From the NCBI GenBank assembly GCA_946482545.1, contig CAMLRX010000045.1, positions 1 through 33,656 on the forward strand: a stretch of 33,656 nt of DNA, read 5' to 3'. The stretch comes from an uncultured Flavihumibacter sp. (lineage in GTDB: Bacteria > Bacteroidota > Bacteroidia > Chitinophagales > Chitinophagaceae). The position numbers and the translations under genes are program-made. Of the stretch, positions 15,855 to 23,320 are shown one piece after another; the first letter of the stretch is position 1, and every line of letters begins with the position of its first letter. Below the pieces are notes generated by a model. It searched no databases. It saw nothing but the letters and a program-made list of their open reading frames with translations, and was not told the origin of the DNA.

Positions 15855-17003
15855 CTATGCGCTTACGGGAACACTTTTCAGTTCAGCGGCCAATGCTTCA
15901 AGGAAACGATCAGCATGCGCCTTTGTGATGTTCAGTGCTGGCAGCAGCCTGATCACATTGGGTTTCGCTTCTCCCGTAAATATTTTGTGTTTGAAAAGCA
16001 GGTTCTTCTTTACCTCGCTGAGCTCAGCGGGCAATTCAATACCAATCATCAATCCCCTGCCCCTTATTTCAGTGATGCCCGCAAAGCCTTTCAGTTGTTC
16101 TATCAGGTAATTACCCACTTCGGCTGCATTGACCATCAGGTCATCTTTTTCCATCACTTCCAGCACCGCCAGCGCCGCGGCGCAAGCCAGGTGATTGCCG
16201 CCAAACGTGGTACCCAGCATACCGAATTTAGGTTGAAGCTGAGGCGCAATAGAAATAGCGCCTATCGGAAACCCGTTGCCCATCCCTTTCGCCATGGAAT
16301 AAATATCGGCTTCGGTTCCGCTGTAATCGTGCGAGTAGAAAATCCCGGTTCTGCCATAACCGCATTGTACGGAATCCGCGATGTACACGGCTCCATAATC
16401 ATTACACAAAGACCTGATGGCTTGCAGGAAATCAATAGAAGCTTCCCGGATACCTCCCACACCCTGAATGCCTTCCACAATAACTGCCGCCACTTGTTTG
16501 CCGTGTTCCGAAAAGTAACCATGCAATGCCGTTACATCGTTGAAAGGAAGGAATACTACATTATCCGTCTGGTTTACCGGCGCTATGATGGCCGGGTTAT
16601 CTGTAGCTGCTACGGCAAGTGAAGTTCTTCCATGGAAAGCTTTGGAGAAAGCGACGATTTTCTTCCTGCCGGTATGGAAAGAAGCCAGTTTCAATGCATT
16701 CTCGTTCGCCTCCGCGCCTGAGTTGCATAAGAAAAGCTGGTAATCCTTTTTACCGGAAACAACACCCAGTTTTTCCGCCAGTTGCTGCTGAACGGGAATT
16801 TTAATGGAGTTGGAATAGAATCCGACCTGGTGCAACTGCGCTTCGAGGCGCTGCACATAATGCGGATGCGTGTGTCCGATAGAGATCACGGCATGACCGC
16901 CATACAGGTCCAGGTATTCATTTCCTTTATCGTCCCATACGTTAGCGCCTTCAGCCTTTACGATGGTGATATCATTTAATGGATAAACGTCGAATAGTTT
17001 CAT
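15855..17003 (-). CDS. argD: Acetylornithine/succinylornithine aminotransferase
   Basis: This 382-residue class III PLP aminotransferase converts N-acylglutamate semialdehyde to N-acylornithine. It has the early YLDLYGGHAVISIGHTHP, the phosphate loop CNSGAEANENALK, FHGRTSLAV, the PLP Asp210 (IADSVQCGYGRTG) and the Schiff-base Lys239 (YSMAKGMGNGFPIGA). The common DEVQ motif reads DSVQ here, which other members of the Bacteroidota group may share. It is preceded by a heptad repeat that abuts its start codon and is followed by the carbamoyltransferase after 105 nt. Confidence 0.95.
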   Translation of the reverse strand: MKLFDVYPLNDITIVKAEGANVWDDKGNEYLDLYGGHAVISIGHTHPHYVQRLEAQLHQVGFYSNSIKIPVQQQLAEKLGVVSGKKDYQLFLCNSGAEANENALKLASFHTGRKKIVAFSKAFHGRTSLAVAATDNPAIIAPVNQTDNVVFLPFNDVTALHGYFSEHGKQVAAVIVEGIQGVGGIREASIDFLQAIRSLCNDYGAVYIADSVQCGYGRTGIFYSHDYSGTEADIYSMAKGMGNGFPIGAISIAPQLQPKFGMLGTTFGGNHLACAAALAVLEVMEKDDLMVNAAEVGNYLIEQLKGFAGITEIRGRGLMIGIELPAELSEVKKNLLFKHKIFTGEAKPNVIRLLPALNITKAHADRFLEALAAELKSVPVSA

Positions 17004-17038
17004 TGCAATGTTGAATGCTGAATTTTGAATGTTGAATG
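17004..17038. repeat. Heptanucleotide repeat upstream of argD
   Basis: Five units are present: TGCAATG, TTGAATG, CTGAATT, TTGAATG, TTGAATG. The tract directly abuts the argD ATG and is in register. Confidence 0.7.
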
Positions 17039-17129
17039 AACCTTGTGCTTTATCAGAACAGGTTTATATTCAGTTTTCAATATTCATGGTTAATAGATTG
17101 TGGTTGCTTTGATACAACCGCATCATTCA

Positions 17130-18104
17130 TCAGAACCCGATACTCTTCACATTCAGTCCGCTCCGTTCATTCAGTCCGAACATCAGGTTCATATTCTGTA
17201 CAGCCTGACCACTGGCACCTTTCAGCAGGTTGTCGATGGCGGAATGCACCACCAGTTTTGAACCCACTTTTTCGGGCTGGATCACGCATTTATTGGTGTT
17301 CACCACCTGTTTCAGGTAGATGGGTTCCCTGGACACCGTGGTGAACGGATGTTCTTTATAGAAGTCTTCGAAAAGCACATATACTTCTTCCGCTGAAAGT
17401 TCACATTCCAGTTGGGAACTGATGAAAATACCTCTTGTAAAATCACCTCTCCAGGGTACAAAATTGATGCCTCCGTCGGCATCCGGCTGCAATTGCTTCA
17501 CAGATTGCCCGATCTCCTTCAGGTGCTGGTGCGTCAATGTTTTGTACGCCTGGATATTGTTCGCTCTCCAGGAGAAATGAGATGTCGCCGCCAGCGATTG
17601 ACCCGCGCCGGTGGAGCCCGTAATGCCTGTGGTATGCACTTCTTTTAAAATTCCCGCCTTCGCGAGTGGCAGTAATCCCAGTTGAAGTGCGGTGGCGAAA
17701 CATCCGGGGTTGGCGATATTGTTCGCGGAACGGATGGCATCCCTGTTCAATTCCGGCAACCCATACACAAAAGTACGGTCGCCGATCACTGCTTTTTCAG
17801 CCAGGCGAAAATCCTGCGAAAGATCGATGATTTTCACAGTTGCCGGCCAGTGATTTTCTGCCAGGAATGTCCGTGCTTCTCCGTGCCCCACGCACAAAAA
17901 AAGTACGTCAATATCATCATGGAATTTTTCGGCGAAACGAAGTTCCGTATCACCGATCAGGTCGGGGTGTACCGCATGCACGGGTTTACCCGCATTGCTT
18001 CTGCTGTGCACAAAACTGATGGATACTTCCGGATGGTTGATCAGCAAACGAAGCATTTCTCCGCCTGTGTAGCCCGCTCCGCCTATTATTCCGACTTTTA
18101 ACAT
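17130..18104 (-). CDS. argC: N-acetyl-gamma-glutamyl-phosphate reductase
   Basis: The 324-residue NADPH-dependent reductase makes N-acylglutamate 5-semialdehyde. The N-terminal Rossmann motif GIIGGAGYTGGEMLRLL is followed by the catalytic Cys135 in ANPGCFATALQLGLLPL. GVTGS-like TTGITGSTGAGQSL and the C-terminal substrate-binding VHSAIDNLLKGASGQAVQNMN complete the family pattern. Length is typical. It lies 83 nt downstream of argG, with a strong inverted repeat between them, and 126 nt upstream of argD. Confidence 0.96.
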   Translation of the reverse strand: MLKVGIIGGAGYTGGEMLRLLINHPEVSISFVHSRSNAGKPVHAVHPDLIGDTELRFAEKFHDDIDVLFLCVGHGEARTFLAENHWPATVKIIDLSQDFRLAEKAVIGDRTFVYGLPELNRDAIRSANNIANPGCFATALQLGLLPLAKAGILKEVHTTGITGSTGAGQSLAATSHFSWRANNIQAYKTLTHQHLKEIGQSVKQLQPDADGGINFVPWRGDFTRGIFISSQLECELSAEEVYVLFEDFYKEHPFTTVSREPIYLKQVVNTNKCVIQPEKVGSKLVVHSAIDNLLKGASGQAVQNMNLMFGLNERSGLNVKSIGF

Positions 18105-18110
18105 GAGTGA

Positions 18111-18183
18111 AATTTTGGATGTTGAATGTTGGATTTTGAATTAAAGCTTATGGCGTTAATTCAAAATTCAACATTCAAAATTT
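18111..18183. repeat. Heptad-built inverted repeat between argG and argC
   Basis: The left arm (18111-18144) and right arm (18156-18183) are built of 7-bp units of the TTGAATN/ATTCAAN type. They pair over 23 positions next to an 11-nt loop (18145-18155), with a single mismatch at 18132/18168. The transcript would form a long AU-rich hairpin just after the argG stop and 7 nt before the argC ATG. No U run follows, so it is more likely a processing, stability or attenuation element, or simply a repeat insertion, than a classical terminator. Confidence 0.65.
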
Positions 18184-18187
18184 ATAA

Positions 18188-19381
18188 TCAATTGCTTTCC
18201 TTCACCTGGTGGTAGATCATCGTTTGGTTGCCGAAAATCTTACTGAATCCACGCACGTCTTCCCCGCTCCACCCGTTGTTCATCTCTCCGTACTTGCCAA
18301 ACTTACTGCTCATCAGGTCGAAGGTGGATTCGATGCCTGAAACAACGAAATGGTAAGGCTTCAACTGCACATATACATCACCGGTAACATTTTCCTGGGA
18401 ACTGATGAAGTAAGCCTCAATATCGCGCATAACAGGATCCATGATTTGTCCTTCATGCAGCCAGTTGCCATAGAACAATGCCAATTGGTCTTTCCAGTTG
18501 AGTTGCCATTTGGTAAGCACGTGCTTTTCCAGCGCGTGGTGCGCTTTCAGGATTACCATGGGGGCAGCGGCTTCAAATCCAACGCGACCCTTGATCCCGA
18601 TAATGGTATCGCCCACATGTATATCGCGGCCCACACCGTATTTCCCGGCGATGGACTGGAGGTGAATGATGGCATCGGTGGGATGATCGAAAGACTGATC
18701 ATTTACGGCTTTCAGTTCTCCTTTTTCAAAGGTCAGCTTCACTTCTTCGGTACCGGTGGCGGTCACCTGCGTGGGCCATGCTTCTTCGGGTAATACACCC
18801 CGTGAGTTCAAGGTTTCTTTTCCACCCACACTTGTTCCCCACAGGCCTTTGTTGATGGAGTACATGGACTTTTCAAAATTCATGTCCACGTTCTTTCCCT
18901 TCAGGTAGGCGATCTCTTCTTCGCGACTGAGTTTCAGGTCACGGATCGGGGTGATGATTTCCACGCCGGGGATCATGATGTTAAAGATCATGTCAAAGCG
19001 CACCTGGTCATTTCCCGCCCCTGTACTACCGTGTGCCACGGCATCGGCGTTCAGTGTTTTCACGTGCTCCGCGATGTGCAAAGCCTGGCTCAGGCGCTCC
19101 GCGGAAACACTGAGGGGGTAAGTATTGTTCTTCAGCACATTTCCATACACCAGGAAACGGATAATGGAATCGTAATAACTTTTCACCGCATTCACAGTGG
19201 TATGCGTTTTCACACCCAGTTTATAGGCGTGTTGTTCAATCTTTTCCAGTTCTTCCTGCGTAAAACCTCCGGTATTCACGATAATGGAATGCACTTCGTA
19301 ACCTTTGTCTTCACCGAGATATTTAACACAGTAGGAGGTATCCAGACCTCCGCTGAAACCGAGTACAACTTTTTTAGCCAT
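18188..19381 (-). CDS. argG: Argininosuccinate synthase
   Basis: The 397-residue ATP-dependent ligase joins citrulline and aspartate. The PP-loop ATP motif SGGLDTSY is at residues 10-17. HGSTGAGNDQVRF binds citrulline/aspartate, and NRS-type residues and GIKGRVGFEAAAPMVILKAHHALEKH are typical of the group. Length agrees with the family. It follows the GNAT gene by 30 nt and leads the known arg genes in the operon. Confidence 0.97.
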   Translation of the reverse strand: MAKKVVLGFSGGLDTSYCVKYLGEDKGYEVHSIIVNTGGFTQEELEKIEQHAYKLGVKTHTTVNAVKSYYDSIIRFLVYGNVLKNNTYPLSVSAERLSQALHIAEHVKTLNADAVAHGSTGAGNDQVRFDMIFNIMIPGVEIITPIRDLKLSREEEIAYLKGKNVDMNFEKSMYSINKGLWGTSVGGKETLNSRGVLPEEAWPTQVTATGTEEVKLTFEKGELKAVNDQSFDHPTDAIIHLQSIAGKYGVGRDIHVGDTIIGIKGRVGFEAAAPMVILKAHHALEKHVLTKWQLNWKDQLALFYGNWLHEGQIMDPVMRDIEAYFISSQENVTGDVYVQLKPYHFVVSGIESTFDLMSSKFGKYGEMNNGWSGEDVRGFSKIFGNQTMIYHQVKESN

Positions 19382-19411
19382 GATGATTGATTGCAGAAAT
19401 GATTGAATGGG

Positions 19412-20098
19412 TTAAAAATGGAAGAGCGACCGGATAAAAGAAGATTTCTCTTTTCCCAAACGCAGGAGCTTCACGAGCCTGTTCTGTTTGAAACGCAGCA
19501 GGCGCTCATACACTTTCGATTTTTCTTCGAAATGTTCTTTGGTCTCCTTTGGTTCGTAATGATCTTTCGGATCGTAGAGCATGGCGGTGCACATGCAGTT
19601 TTTACGCTCCTTGCTCATCAGGATATCGTAGTTCACGCAGCTTTTACAGCCGGCCCAGAAAGCTTCATCCTGGGTGAGTTCGGAGTAGGTCACGGGTTCG
19701 TACCCAAGTTCGCTGTTGATCTTCATCACAGCGAGGCCGGTGGTTAGACCAAACAGCTTTGCATCGGGATATTTTTCGCGACTGAGGTCGAATATTCTTT
19801 TCTTGATTCCTTTGGCAACGCCACTTTTCCTGAATTCGGGAGAAACGATCAGCCCGCTGTTGGCCACATATTCGCCTTCCCAGGTTTCAATATAGCAGAA
19901 GCCTACCCAGGTACCATCGGGGGTGTGGGCGATAACGGCTTTTCCTTCTTCCATTTTCGTGGCAACGTATTCCGGAGAACGTTTGGCAATGCCTGTTCCA
20001 CGCGCTTTCGCGGAGGACTCCATTTCGTCGGTGATAGTAGTAGCGTAGTGTTTATCATCAGGAGTAGCTACTCTGATAATAATGGATTGATTTTCCAA
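19412..20098 (-). CDS. GNAT acyltransferase of the arg cluster, candidate N-acylglutamate synthase
   Basis: This first gene of the cluster starts 30 nt before argG. A GNAT fold is seen: EMESSAKARGTGIAKRSPEY, TWVGFCYIETWEGEYVANSGLIVSPEFR, then the acetyl-CoA loop KSGVAKGIKKRIFD. The tail carries an unusual cysteine cluster, CKSC...CMC (within GCKSCVNYD and KNCMCTAML), and a charged C-terminus. No other argA or argJ is seen in the window, so position suggests it makes N-acetyl- or N-succinylglutamate; this is inference. No ATG precedes the conserved part. I use the TTG at 20098 (ENQSIIIRVATPDD, 228 residues). The frame stays open to a GTG at 20140, which overlaps a small hairpin. Confidence 0.85.
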   Translation of the reverse strand: MENQSIIIRVATPDDKHYATTITDEMESSAKARGTGIAKRSPEYVATKMEEGKAVIAHTPDGTWVGFCYIETWEGEYVANSGLIVSPEFRKSGVAKGIKKRIFDLSREKYPDAKLFGLTTGLAVMKINSELGYEPVTYSELTQDEAFWAGCKSCVNYDILMSKERKNCMCTAMLYDPKDHYEPKETKEHFEEKSKVYERLLRFKQNRLVKLLRLGKEKSSFIRSLFHF

Positions 20099-20136
20099 CT
20101 CTGTAAATTGTAATATGATTGTAATACAGTCAGAAA

Positions 20137-20370
20137 ACACGTATCGTGTCAGGTATAACGGGGGGATTTTTCCACTGACAGGGGCTAGGGGTTACCTGCT
20201 CGTCCTGTCAGACACCACGTCGTGGTCGGGGTAAAAAAGAAAACACAAAATCAGTTACAATCCTGGCATTGATTGAGGTAGTGTGATGAATATGGTTTGC
20301 CTGGTTGTTCAACTTCAGTTCTATATTAGTTGTGAATGAATTCCTTGTGTTTTTTGGATACGCAAAACTA
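20137..20370 (-). promoter_or_regulatory. arg operon promoter and structured leader
   Basis: On the minus strand TAGTTTTG (20363-20370) matches TAnnTTTG perfectly; no -33 box is evident. It would give a leader of more than 200 nt. The leader contains three inverted repeats: ACCACG-T-CGTGGT (20214-20226), CTGACAGG/CCTGTCAG (20175-20182 with 20204-20211) and ACACG-TAT-CGTGT (20137-20149). It encodes no arginine-rich leader peptide that I can see. The role could be regulatory or the hairpins could be dispersed repeat fragments. Confidence 0.4.
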
Positions 20371-20406
20371 GGATAAATTCCAAAGAGTGGGGAGATTTTT
20401 TGGGGG

Positions 20407-20440
20407 AATTTTGAATTTTGAATTTTGAATTTTGAATTAT
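20407..20440. repeat. Perfect heptanucleotide tandem repeat upstream of the arg operon
   Basis: Four exact copies of AATTTTG plus a partial fifth form the purest tract of this family. The surrounding gene-free stretch (20371-20602) is otherwise AT-rich with nothing else that I recognise. Confidence 0.85.
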
Positions 20441-20602
20441 CGACACAACGTATTGATTACCAAAATACTATAAGAATACTGAAAAGATAAATTAACATTA
20501 AGATTTCGAAAGGCGCATAAAAATAATAGCGAGACATCACGGGGCAATTGGCCACCAGTCAGCTATTTATCGAAGAATTTTATCCTCAGCAGCCGTTCTT
20601 TC

Positions 20603-20630
20603 ATTCAACATTCAAAATTCAACATTCAAA
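20603..20630. repeat. Heptanucleotide repeat after the GH3 gene
   Basis: Alternating units ATTCAAC, ATTCAAA, ATTCAAC, ATTCAAA end 5 nt before the GH3-family stop codon (20635-20637). Same family as the tracts at 12826 and 18156. Confidence 0.75.
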
Positions 20631-20634
20631 ATTT

Positions 20635-22128
20635 TCAAACCCTGAACTTCAACAACTCATCCGCGATCTTCCTATCGTTACTCAATCTTGGTACTTTGTT
20701 CTGTCCGCCGAGTTTTCCGAGTTGTTTCATGTAGTCGATGAAGCCATTTCTGCGGATGGGCGTAAGTTTCAGCGGCGCGAGTATATTGCCGGTGATGAGG
20801 TCATCGTAATAAATATTCTTCTTGCGGAGGTTGATATTCACCATTTCTGAGAAAGCCTCCAGGTTTGCAGGCACTTCTTCGAATTCGATGAACCATTCGT
20901 GGTAAGATTGGCCATCGCCCTGGCTGATGAATGGCGCCACGGTAAATTCGGTAATACGCGTTCCGGTTGCTTCAGCAGCCTTCATCAGACTGTATTCCAC
21001 TTCTTCTCCGATAACATGTTCGCCGAAGGCCGAAATAAAATGTTTAATCCTTCCCGTTACCACGATGCGGTAGGGATTGGTGGAAACGAATTTCACGGTA
21101 TCGCCGATGTTATAGCCCCACAATCCTGCGTTGCTGTTTACGATCAGCGCATAATTCTCTCCCACCTTCACCTCGTGTAAGGAGAGGCGCGTTGGATTTT
21201 CGCTGAATATTTCTGCGGCCGGAACGAATTCAAAAAATATCCCGCTGTTGGTATTGAGCAACAGTCCTTCTGCTTCCTGACTGTCCTGAAAGGCGAAAAA
21301 CCCTTCAGAAGCAGGGAATGTTTCTATGGAAGATAGTTTCTTTCCGATGCTGTCGAACAACTTCGCTTTGTAGGGCTCGAAGTTGACCCCACCGTGCACC
21401 AGTACGGAGAAGTTGGGAAAGACATCTTTAATATGTTTACCCGTTTTCGCCTGGATCCGGTCGAAATACATCTGCATCCAGGGTGGAATACCGCTGATCA
21501 GGGTCATGTTCTGCTTCAGTGTTTCTTCCACAATGCGGTCCAGTTTTGTTTCCCAGTCTTCGATACAGTTTGTCTCATACGACGGGAGCTGGTTCTTGCG
21601 GAGGTACGCCGGGATGTGATGGTTCACGATGCCGCTCAGTCTGCCGGTGGGCACGCCCCCCACCCTGTCGAGTACGGGAGAACCTGATAAAAAGATCATT
21701 TTCCCGTCCGCGAAAGCGTGGTTGCCGGTTTCAGCCATATAGCATAGTAAGGCGTTCCGGGCTGAGTTGATATGATTGGAAATAGAATCTTTTGAGATGG
21801 GAATATATTTGGTGCCGCTCGTGGTACCGGAGGTTTTGGCGAAATAGATGGGCTGTCCTTTCCAGAGAATATTGTGTTTACCTTCTTTTACCTGTTGAAT
21901 GTATCCCTTCAATTGTTCATAATCCCTTACGGGAATAGCCTGTTTAAAAGCCTGGTAATCTCTGACCTCCAACAACTTATGGTCGTTCCCAAATACAGTT
22001 TGCCCACCGGTTTTCAGCAAGTTTTTCAGGATTTGATCCTGGTCTGCCAGTGCGGTGTGCATGCCTTTACGAACCTGCTTATATATATATGAGGCAAAGG
22101 GTTTTGCCAGGAAAGATTTGAATTTCAT
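20635..22128 (-). CDS. GH3 auxin-responsive promoter family protein (acyl-adenylating enzyme fold)
   Basis: From the ATG at 22128 (MKFKSFLAKPFASYIYKQVRK) the protein has 497 residues. It matches the bacterial branch of the GH3 family, an ANL-type fold that adenylates carboxylic acids and, in plants, joins them to amino acids. The ATP-binding motif FAKTSGTTSGTKYIPIS and the later ASEGFFAFQD, NSNAGLWGYNIGDTVKFVS and GRIKHFISAFGEHVIGEEVE are the adenylation motifs. The bacterial substrate is unknown. The frame is open to a TTG at 22152, but this overlaps a promoter-like TATATTTG. It is divergent from rplU. Confidence 0.9.
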   Translation of the reverse strand: MKFKSFLAKPFASYIYKQVRKGMHTALADQDQILKNLLKTGGQTVFGNDHKLLEVRDYQAFKQAIPVRDYEQLKGYIQQVKEGKHNILWKGQPIYFAKTSGTTSGTKYIPISKDSISNHINSARNALLCYMAETGNHAFADGKMIFLSGSPVLDRVGGVPTGRLSGIVNHHIPAYLRKNQLPSYETNCIEDWETKLDRIVEETLKQNMTLISGIPPWMQMYFDRIQAKTGKHIKDVFPNFSVLVHGGVNFEPYKAKLFDSIGKKLSSIETFPASEGFFAFQDSQEAEGLLLNTNSGIFFEFVPAAEIFSENPTRLSLHEVKVGENYALIVNSNAGLWGYNIGDTVKFVSTNPYRIVVTGRIKHFISAFGEHVIGEEVEYSLMKAAEATGTRITEFTVAPFISQGDGQSYHEWFIEFEEVPANLEAFSEMVNINLRKKNIYYDDLITGNILAPLKLTPIRRNGFIDYMKQLGKLGGQNKVPRLSNDRKIADELLKFRV

Positions 22129-22149
22129 AGTAATGATGCGTTCCGTGTG

Positions 22150-22157
22150 CAAATATA
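22150..22157 (-). promoter_or_regulatory. Promoter -7 box (TATATTTG) for the GH3 gene
   Basis: A perfect TAnnTTTG match on the minus strand lies 21 nt upstream of the ATG at 22128. It supports that start over the TTG at 22152. The -33 position is not TTTG. Confidence 0.45.
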
Positions 22158-22213
22158 TCTTTTCGGGGTCGGAGTGGAACGCATATCTTTGCCAAACAAA
22201 TTATAATTAATTG

Positions 22214-22244
22214 TTTGGAGGTTAGGAATAAAACCCTACCTTTG
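22214..22244 (+). promoter_or_regulatory. rplU-rpmA promoter (TTTG-19-TACCTTTG)
   Basis: TTTG (22214-22217) and TACCTTTG (22237-22244) are separated by exactly 19 bp, a full match to the Bacteroidota housekeeping promoter. It gives a leader of about 20 nt before the rplU ATG. A second candidate, TTTC-19-TATCTTTG (22161-22191), lies 53 bp upstream, so the ribosomal genes may have tandem promoters. Confidence 0.75.
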
Positions 22245-22266
22245 CACTCCTAATTTTGGAAAAATT

Positions 22267-22569
22267 ATGCTCGCAGTCGTAAAAATAGCCGGTCAGCAAT
22301 TCAAGGTTCAGAAGGACCAAACTTTGTACGTTCCCCAGATATCTGGAAACGCCGGCGATAAAGTAGAGTTTTCTGATGTATTGATGGTTGACGGAGAGAA
22401 CGGCCTTTTGGTAGGTGCGTCTGTGAAGTCTATCGTTAAAGCTGAGATCCTGGATCATGTTCAGGGTGATAAAGTGATCGCCTTCAAAATGAAAAGAAGG
22501 AAAGGTTTCCGTAAAAAGACCGGTCACAGAACCCACTTCACCAAGATCAAAATCAACGAAATCGCTTAA
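22267..22569 (+). CDS. rplU: 50S ribosomal protein L21
   Basis: The 100-residue protein (typical about 103) opens with MLAVVKIAGQQFKVQKDQTLYVP and has the C-terminal basic signature FKMKRRKGFRKKTGHRTHFTKIKI, which binds 23S rRNA. It is the first gene of the usual rplU-rpmA pair, with rpmA 20 nt downstream. A full consensus promoter lies directly upstream. Confidence 0.98.
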   Translation: MLAVVKIAGQQFKVQKDQTLYVPQISGNAGDKVEFSDVLMVDGENGLLVGASVKSIVKAEILDHVQGDKVIAFKMKRRKGFRKKTGHRTHFTKIKINEIA

Positions 22570-22589
22570 TCTAATTAAATTCTCTAATC

Positions 22590-22856
22590 ATGGCACACAA
22601 AAAAGGGGAAGGTAGTGTAAAGAACGGCCGCGATTCCCAAAGCAAAAGACTCGGTGTTAAAATATTCGGCGGTCAGTCTGCTATCTCCGGTAACATCATC
22701 GTTCGCCAACGTGGTACTGTTTACCATCCCGGTAAGAACGTAGGTGTCGGTAAAGACTATACGCTGTTCGCACTTACTGACGGTGTGGTTGAATTCCGCA
22801 AGACGAAGGGAGATAAGACCCTGGTGTCTGTTAGTGCAGTGGAAGTTTCTGCCTAA
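22590..22856 (+). CDS. rpmA: 50S ribosomal protein L27
   Basis: The 88-residue protein has the L27 signature [24 protein letters not shown] and [29 protein letters not shown]. Its N-terminus reaches the peptidyl-transferase centre of the ribosome. It begins directly with MAHKK, with no cleavable N-terminal extension of the Firmicutes type. It is co-transcribed with rplU; the lysine/alanine-rich gene follows after 73 nt. Confidence 0.98.
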   Translation: MAHKKGEGSVKNGRDSQSKRLGVKIFGGQSAISGNIIVRQRGTVYHPGKNVGVGKDYTLFALTDGVVEFRKTKGDKTLVSVSAVEVSA

Positions 22857-22929
22857 AAAATTTTGGTGGTTGCAAATTTGTTTTTATTTTTAATGTATTA
22901 TTTACTAACCATTTTAAATTCAAACAACA

Positions 22930-23187
22930 ATGGCAACTGCAAAAAAAGCCGCCCCTAAGAAGGCTGCAAAGAAAGCTGCTCCTAAGAAAGCCGCTGTAAA
23001 AAAGGCTGCTCCTAAGAAAGCTGCCGCTAAAAAAGCTGCTCCTAAAAAGGCTGCTGTAAAGAAGGCCGCTCCTAAAAAAGCTGCTGCTAAGAAAGCCGCT
23101 CCCAAGAAGGCTGCTGCTAAAAAAGCTGCTCCTAAAAAAGTAGCAAAGAAAGCCGCTCCTAAAAAGGCTGCTGCTAAAAAAGCCTAA
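22930..23187 (+). CDS. Lysine/alanine-rich histone H1-like protein
   Basis: The 85-residue protein is almost entirely Lys, Ala and Pro, built of 10-residue repeats of the form KKAAPKKAAA/V. The DNA is a matching 30-bp tandem repeat with synonymous variation. The composition resembles the C-terminal tail of eukaryotic histone H1 and bacterial AlgP/HC-type proteins, which bind nucleic acid non-specifically. A nucleoid-associated role is inferred from composition only. Abundant expression is plausible because it follows rplU-rpmA and ends at a strong terminator. A weak promoter (TTTG at 22877-22880, then TATTTACT) may also drive it. Repeat number may vary between strains. Confidence 0.85.
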   Translation: MATAKKAAPKKAAKKAAPKKAAVKKAAPKKAAAKKAAPKKAAVKKAAPKKAAAKKAAPKKAAAKKAAPKKVAKKAAPKKAAAKKA

Positions 23188-23208
23188 TTAAAAAGCTTTT
23201 AAAGTATA

Positions 23209-23244
23209 AAGAAAGGTTCCCAATCGGGAGCCTTTCTTGTTTTA
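23209..23244 (+). terminator. Rho-independent terminator after the lysine-rich gene
   Basis: A 13-bp stem, AAGAAAGGTTCCC (23209-23221) with GGGAGCCTTTCTT (23226-23238), has one G-T pair and an AATC loop and is followed by GTTTTAT. It closes the rplU-rpmA-histone-like unit. Confidence 0.9.
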
Positions 23245-23308
23245 TATAGTGTTTGCTTACCTTCAGATAATCCTGCTTCTTATCTCTCCTATTTCTGCAA
23301 CTTCCATT

Positions 23309-23316
23309 TACATTTG
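23309..23316 (+). promoter_or_regulatory. Promoter -7 box (TACATTTG) directly before the polX-like start
   Basis: A perfect TAnnTTTG box is followed by TAAC and the ATG at 23321. As at the receiver-kinase and pirin genes, the transcript would be leaderless. It also supports the ATG at 23321 over upstream in-frame codons. Confidence 0.45.
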
Positions 23317-23320
23317 TAAC

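Noticed and set aside
20407..20440. CRISPR-like array
   Set aside because: The units are 7 bp with no spacers and no cas genes are nearby; it is a simple tandem repeat.
20548..20850. 100-codon plus-strand frame starting before the GH3 stop
   Set aside because: It translates the heptad repeat (FHSTFKIQHSKFS) and then runs antisense through the GH3 gene.
22920..23105. Minus-strand frame rich in Ala and Phe opposite the lysine-rich gene
   Set aside because: It is the antisense shadow of the 30-bp repeat; the plus strand has the promoter context and terminator.
23237..23320. 28-codon hydrophobic N-terminal extension of the PolX-like protein (possible signal peptide)
   Set aside because: The codons overlap the terminator tail and the TACATTTG promoter box, and the conserved domain begins right after the ATG at 23321.
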